This document shows positions 21,130 to 21,797 of a DNA stretch of 21,797 bases, piece by piece. Every line of letters starts with the position of its first letter. Positions within the stretch are counted from its first letter, which is position 1. The stretch spans positions 1 through 21,797 of the forward strand of contig CAVGRR010000024.1 in the NCBI GenBank assembly GCA_963631655.1. The letters are read 5' to 3'. This DNA is from Methanomethylophilus sp963631655. GTDB lineage: Archaea; Thermoplasmatota; Thermoplasmata; Methanomassiliicoccales; Methanomethylophilaceae. The notes under the pieces were generated by a model, which did no database searches, was not told the origin of the DNA, and saw only the letters and a program-made list of their open reading frames with translations. The position numbers were made by a program, and so were the translations under genes.

Positions 21130-21797
21130 ATGGAAGATGTGCTTGTAAAGGACGGGTATTGTACCAGAAAAGAGATGATAACCTTCGAATCAAAGAGATG
21201 TCTGAATAAATTGCCTAAAAGTTTCTGGGAGACATATTCTTCTTTTGCTAACACTCAGGGTGGCACGATAGTACTAGGTTTTGAGGAGGAAGGAGATAAG
21301 CTCAAACTGACTGGTATCGAGAATCCAGATTCTGTAGTTAAGGACCTTTGGGATCTTCTCCATGATAGGACTAAGGTCAGTGCAAATCTTCTGACTGAAA
21401 CTGATGTTATGATGAGGGAAGATGACAATCTTAAGTATATCGTAGTCAGAATCCCTCGTGCTGACAGGCATCAAAGGCCGGTATACATCAACGGTGATCT
21501 TGACAATGGTACTTATCGTCGCAATAGCGAAGGTGATTACCATTGCACAGTCCCAGAGATACTTGAGATGGGGAGAGATGCAACTGATATTTCCACAGAT
21601 CAAAGAGTGGTGGAGAAAAGCGGAATGCAGGATGTAAATATCGATACACTTAATGGTTACAGGAACCTTCTTCGTTCAAACATTCCCACGCATCCCTGGT
21701 TAGAAGAATCAGATGAAGAATTTCTCAGACTCATCGGGGCCGCAGAAATCGAAGATGAGGAATTTAGGCTAACTATGGCTGGTTTATTGATGTTTGG
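21130..21797 (+). CDS. AlbA_2/Schlafen-type ATP-binding protein, 3' end outside window
   Basis: The N-terminal 222 residues of a longer protein are visible, and the frame is open to the window edge. The first 130 or so residues match the AlbA_2 (Schlafen AlbA-like, divergent AAA-4) domain: F-E-S-K (19-22) as the EfK-type motif, SFANTQGGTIVLGF (38-51) as the signature AFANT-x-GG strand, and GTYRRNSEGDYHCT as the Y-x-R-x-G region. Proteins with this start often go on with a RecG-related ATP-binding C-terminus and a winged helix and are annotated as transcriptional regulators. The function here is unknown. Codons are far more A/T-ending than in the neighbouring genes, which suggests recent transfer. 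There is no Shine-Dalgarno. The repeat array upstream probably includes its TATA box. Confidence 0.82.
   Translation, partial: MEDVLVKDGYCTRKEMITFESKRCLNKLPKSFWETYSSFANTQGGTIVLGFEEEGDKLKLTGIENPDSVVKDLWDLLHDRTKVSANLLTETDVMMREDDNLKYIVVRIPRADRHQRPVYINGDLDNGTYRRNSEGDYHCTVPEILEMGRDATDISTDQRVVEKSGMQDVNIDTLNGYRNLLRSNIPTHPWLEESDEEFLRLIGAAEIEDEEFRLTMAGLLMF

Overview
The window looks like a chromosomal segment of a methylotrophic methanogenic archaeon, most likely of the order Methanomassiliicoccales (Thermoplasmata relatives, often from animal guts). This assignment is inference. It rests on the purely archaeal informational genes (L15e, L21e, Rpo4/RpoF, aIF1A, RIO1, family-B polymerase), a corrinoid protein next to a methylcobamide:coenzyme M methyltransferase, and a complete absence of TAG among 21 visible stop codons (16 TGA, 5 TAA). 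The last point is expected where TAG encodes pyrrolysine. No rRNA, CRISPR array, insertion sequence or integrase was seen.

Left part (1-2373, minus strand): ribosomal protein L15e with a C(UUCG)G hairpin and T-runs downstream, then an accessory DUF4143-type ATPase. The promoter region of the ATPase consists of four 23-bp tandem repeats.

Core part (2461-11084, minus strand, read from right to left): an almost gapless information-processing cluster, aIF1A - RIO1 - KH-domain protein (Pno1/Dim2-like) - Pus10 - L21e - RpoF - DUF655 - KsgA/Dim1 - YchF/OLA1-like GTPase - DNA polymerase B. Several junctions overlap (ATGA), and most internal genes have clear Shine-Dalgarno sites. The cluster joins small-subunit maturation (RIO1, Dim2-like, Dim1), tRNA modification, transcription and replication. 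A tRNA-Glu(TTC) gene sits just upstream on the plus strand.

Middle accessory part (11321-16680, minus strand): a choloylglycine-hydrolase-family (bile-salt-hydrolase-like) enzyme, an AAA-ATPase/PD-(D/E)XK protein, a two-gene unit of a formyltransferase-fold protein and a HAD-like protein with degenerate catalytic motifs, and archease.

Right part (16841-21797, plus strand): L-aspartate dehydrogenase (NAD synthesis) diverging from archease across a repeat-rich intergenic region, a corrinoid protein + CoM methyltransferase operon without a neighbouring substrate-specific methyltransferase, an M24 Xaa-Pro peptidase, and an AT-rich AlbA_2/Schlafen-type gene cut by the window end. Six copies of a 13-bp element, partly phased at 20-21 bp, precede that last gene.

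Two start modes are visible. Many first genes of units have a TATA box about 25 nt before the start codon and no Shine-Dalgarno site, so they are probably leaderless. Genes inside operons use Shine-Dalgarno sites. I did not find a clearly new defence or mobile system. The best leads are the two repeat-array promoters, the degenerate HAD/formyltransferase pair, the orphan methyltransferase pair and the bile-salt-hydrolase-like gene.
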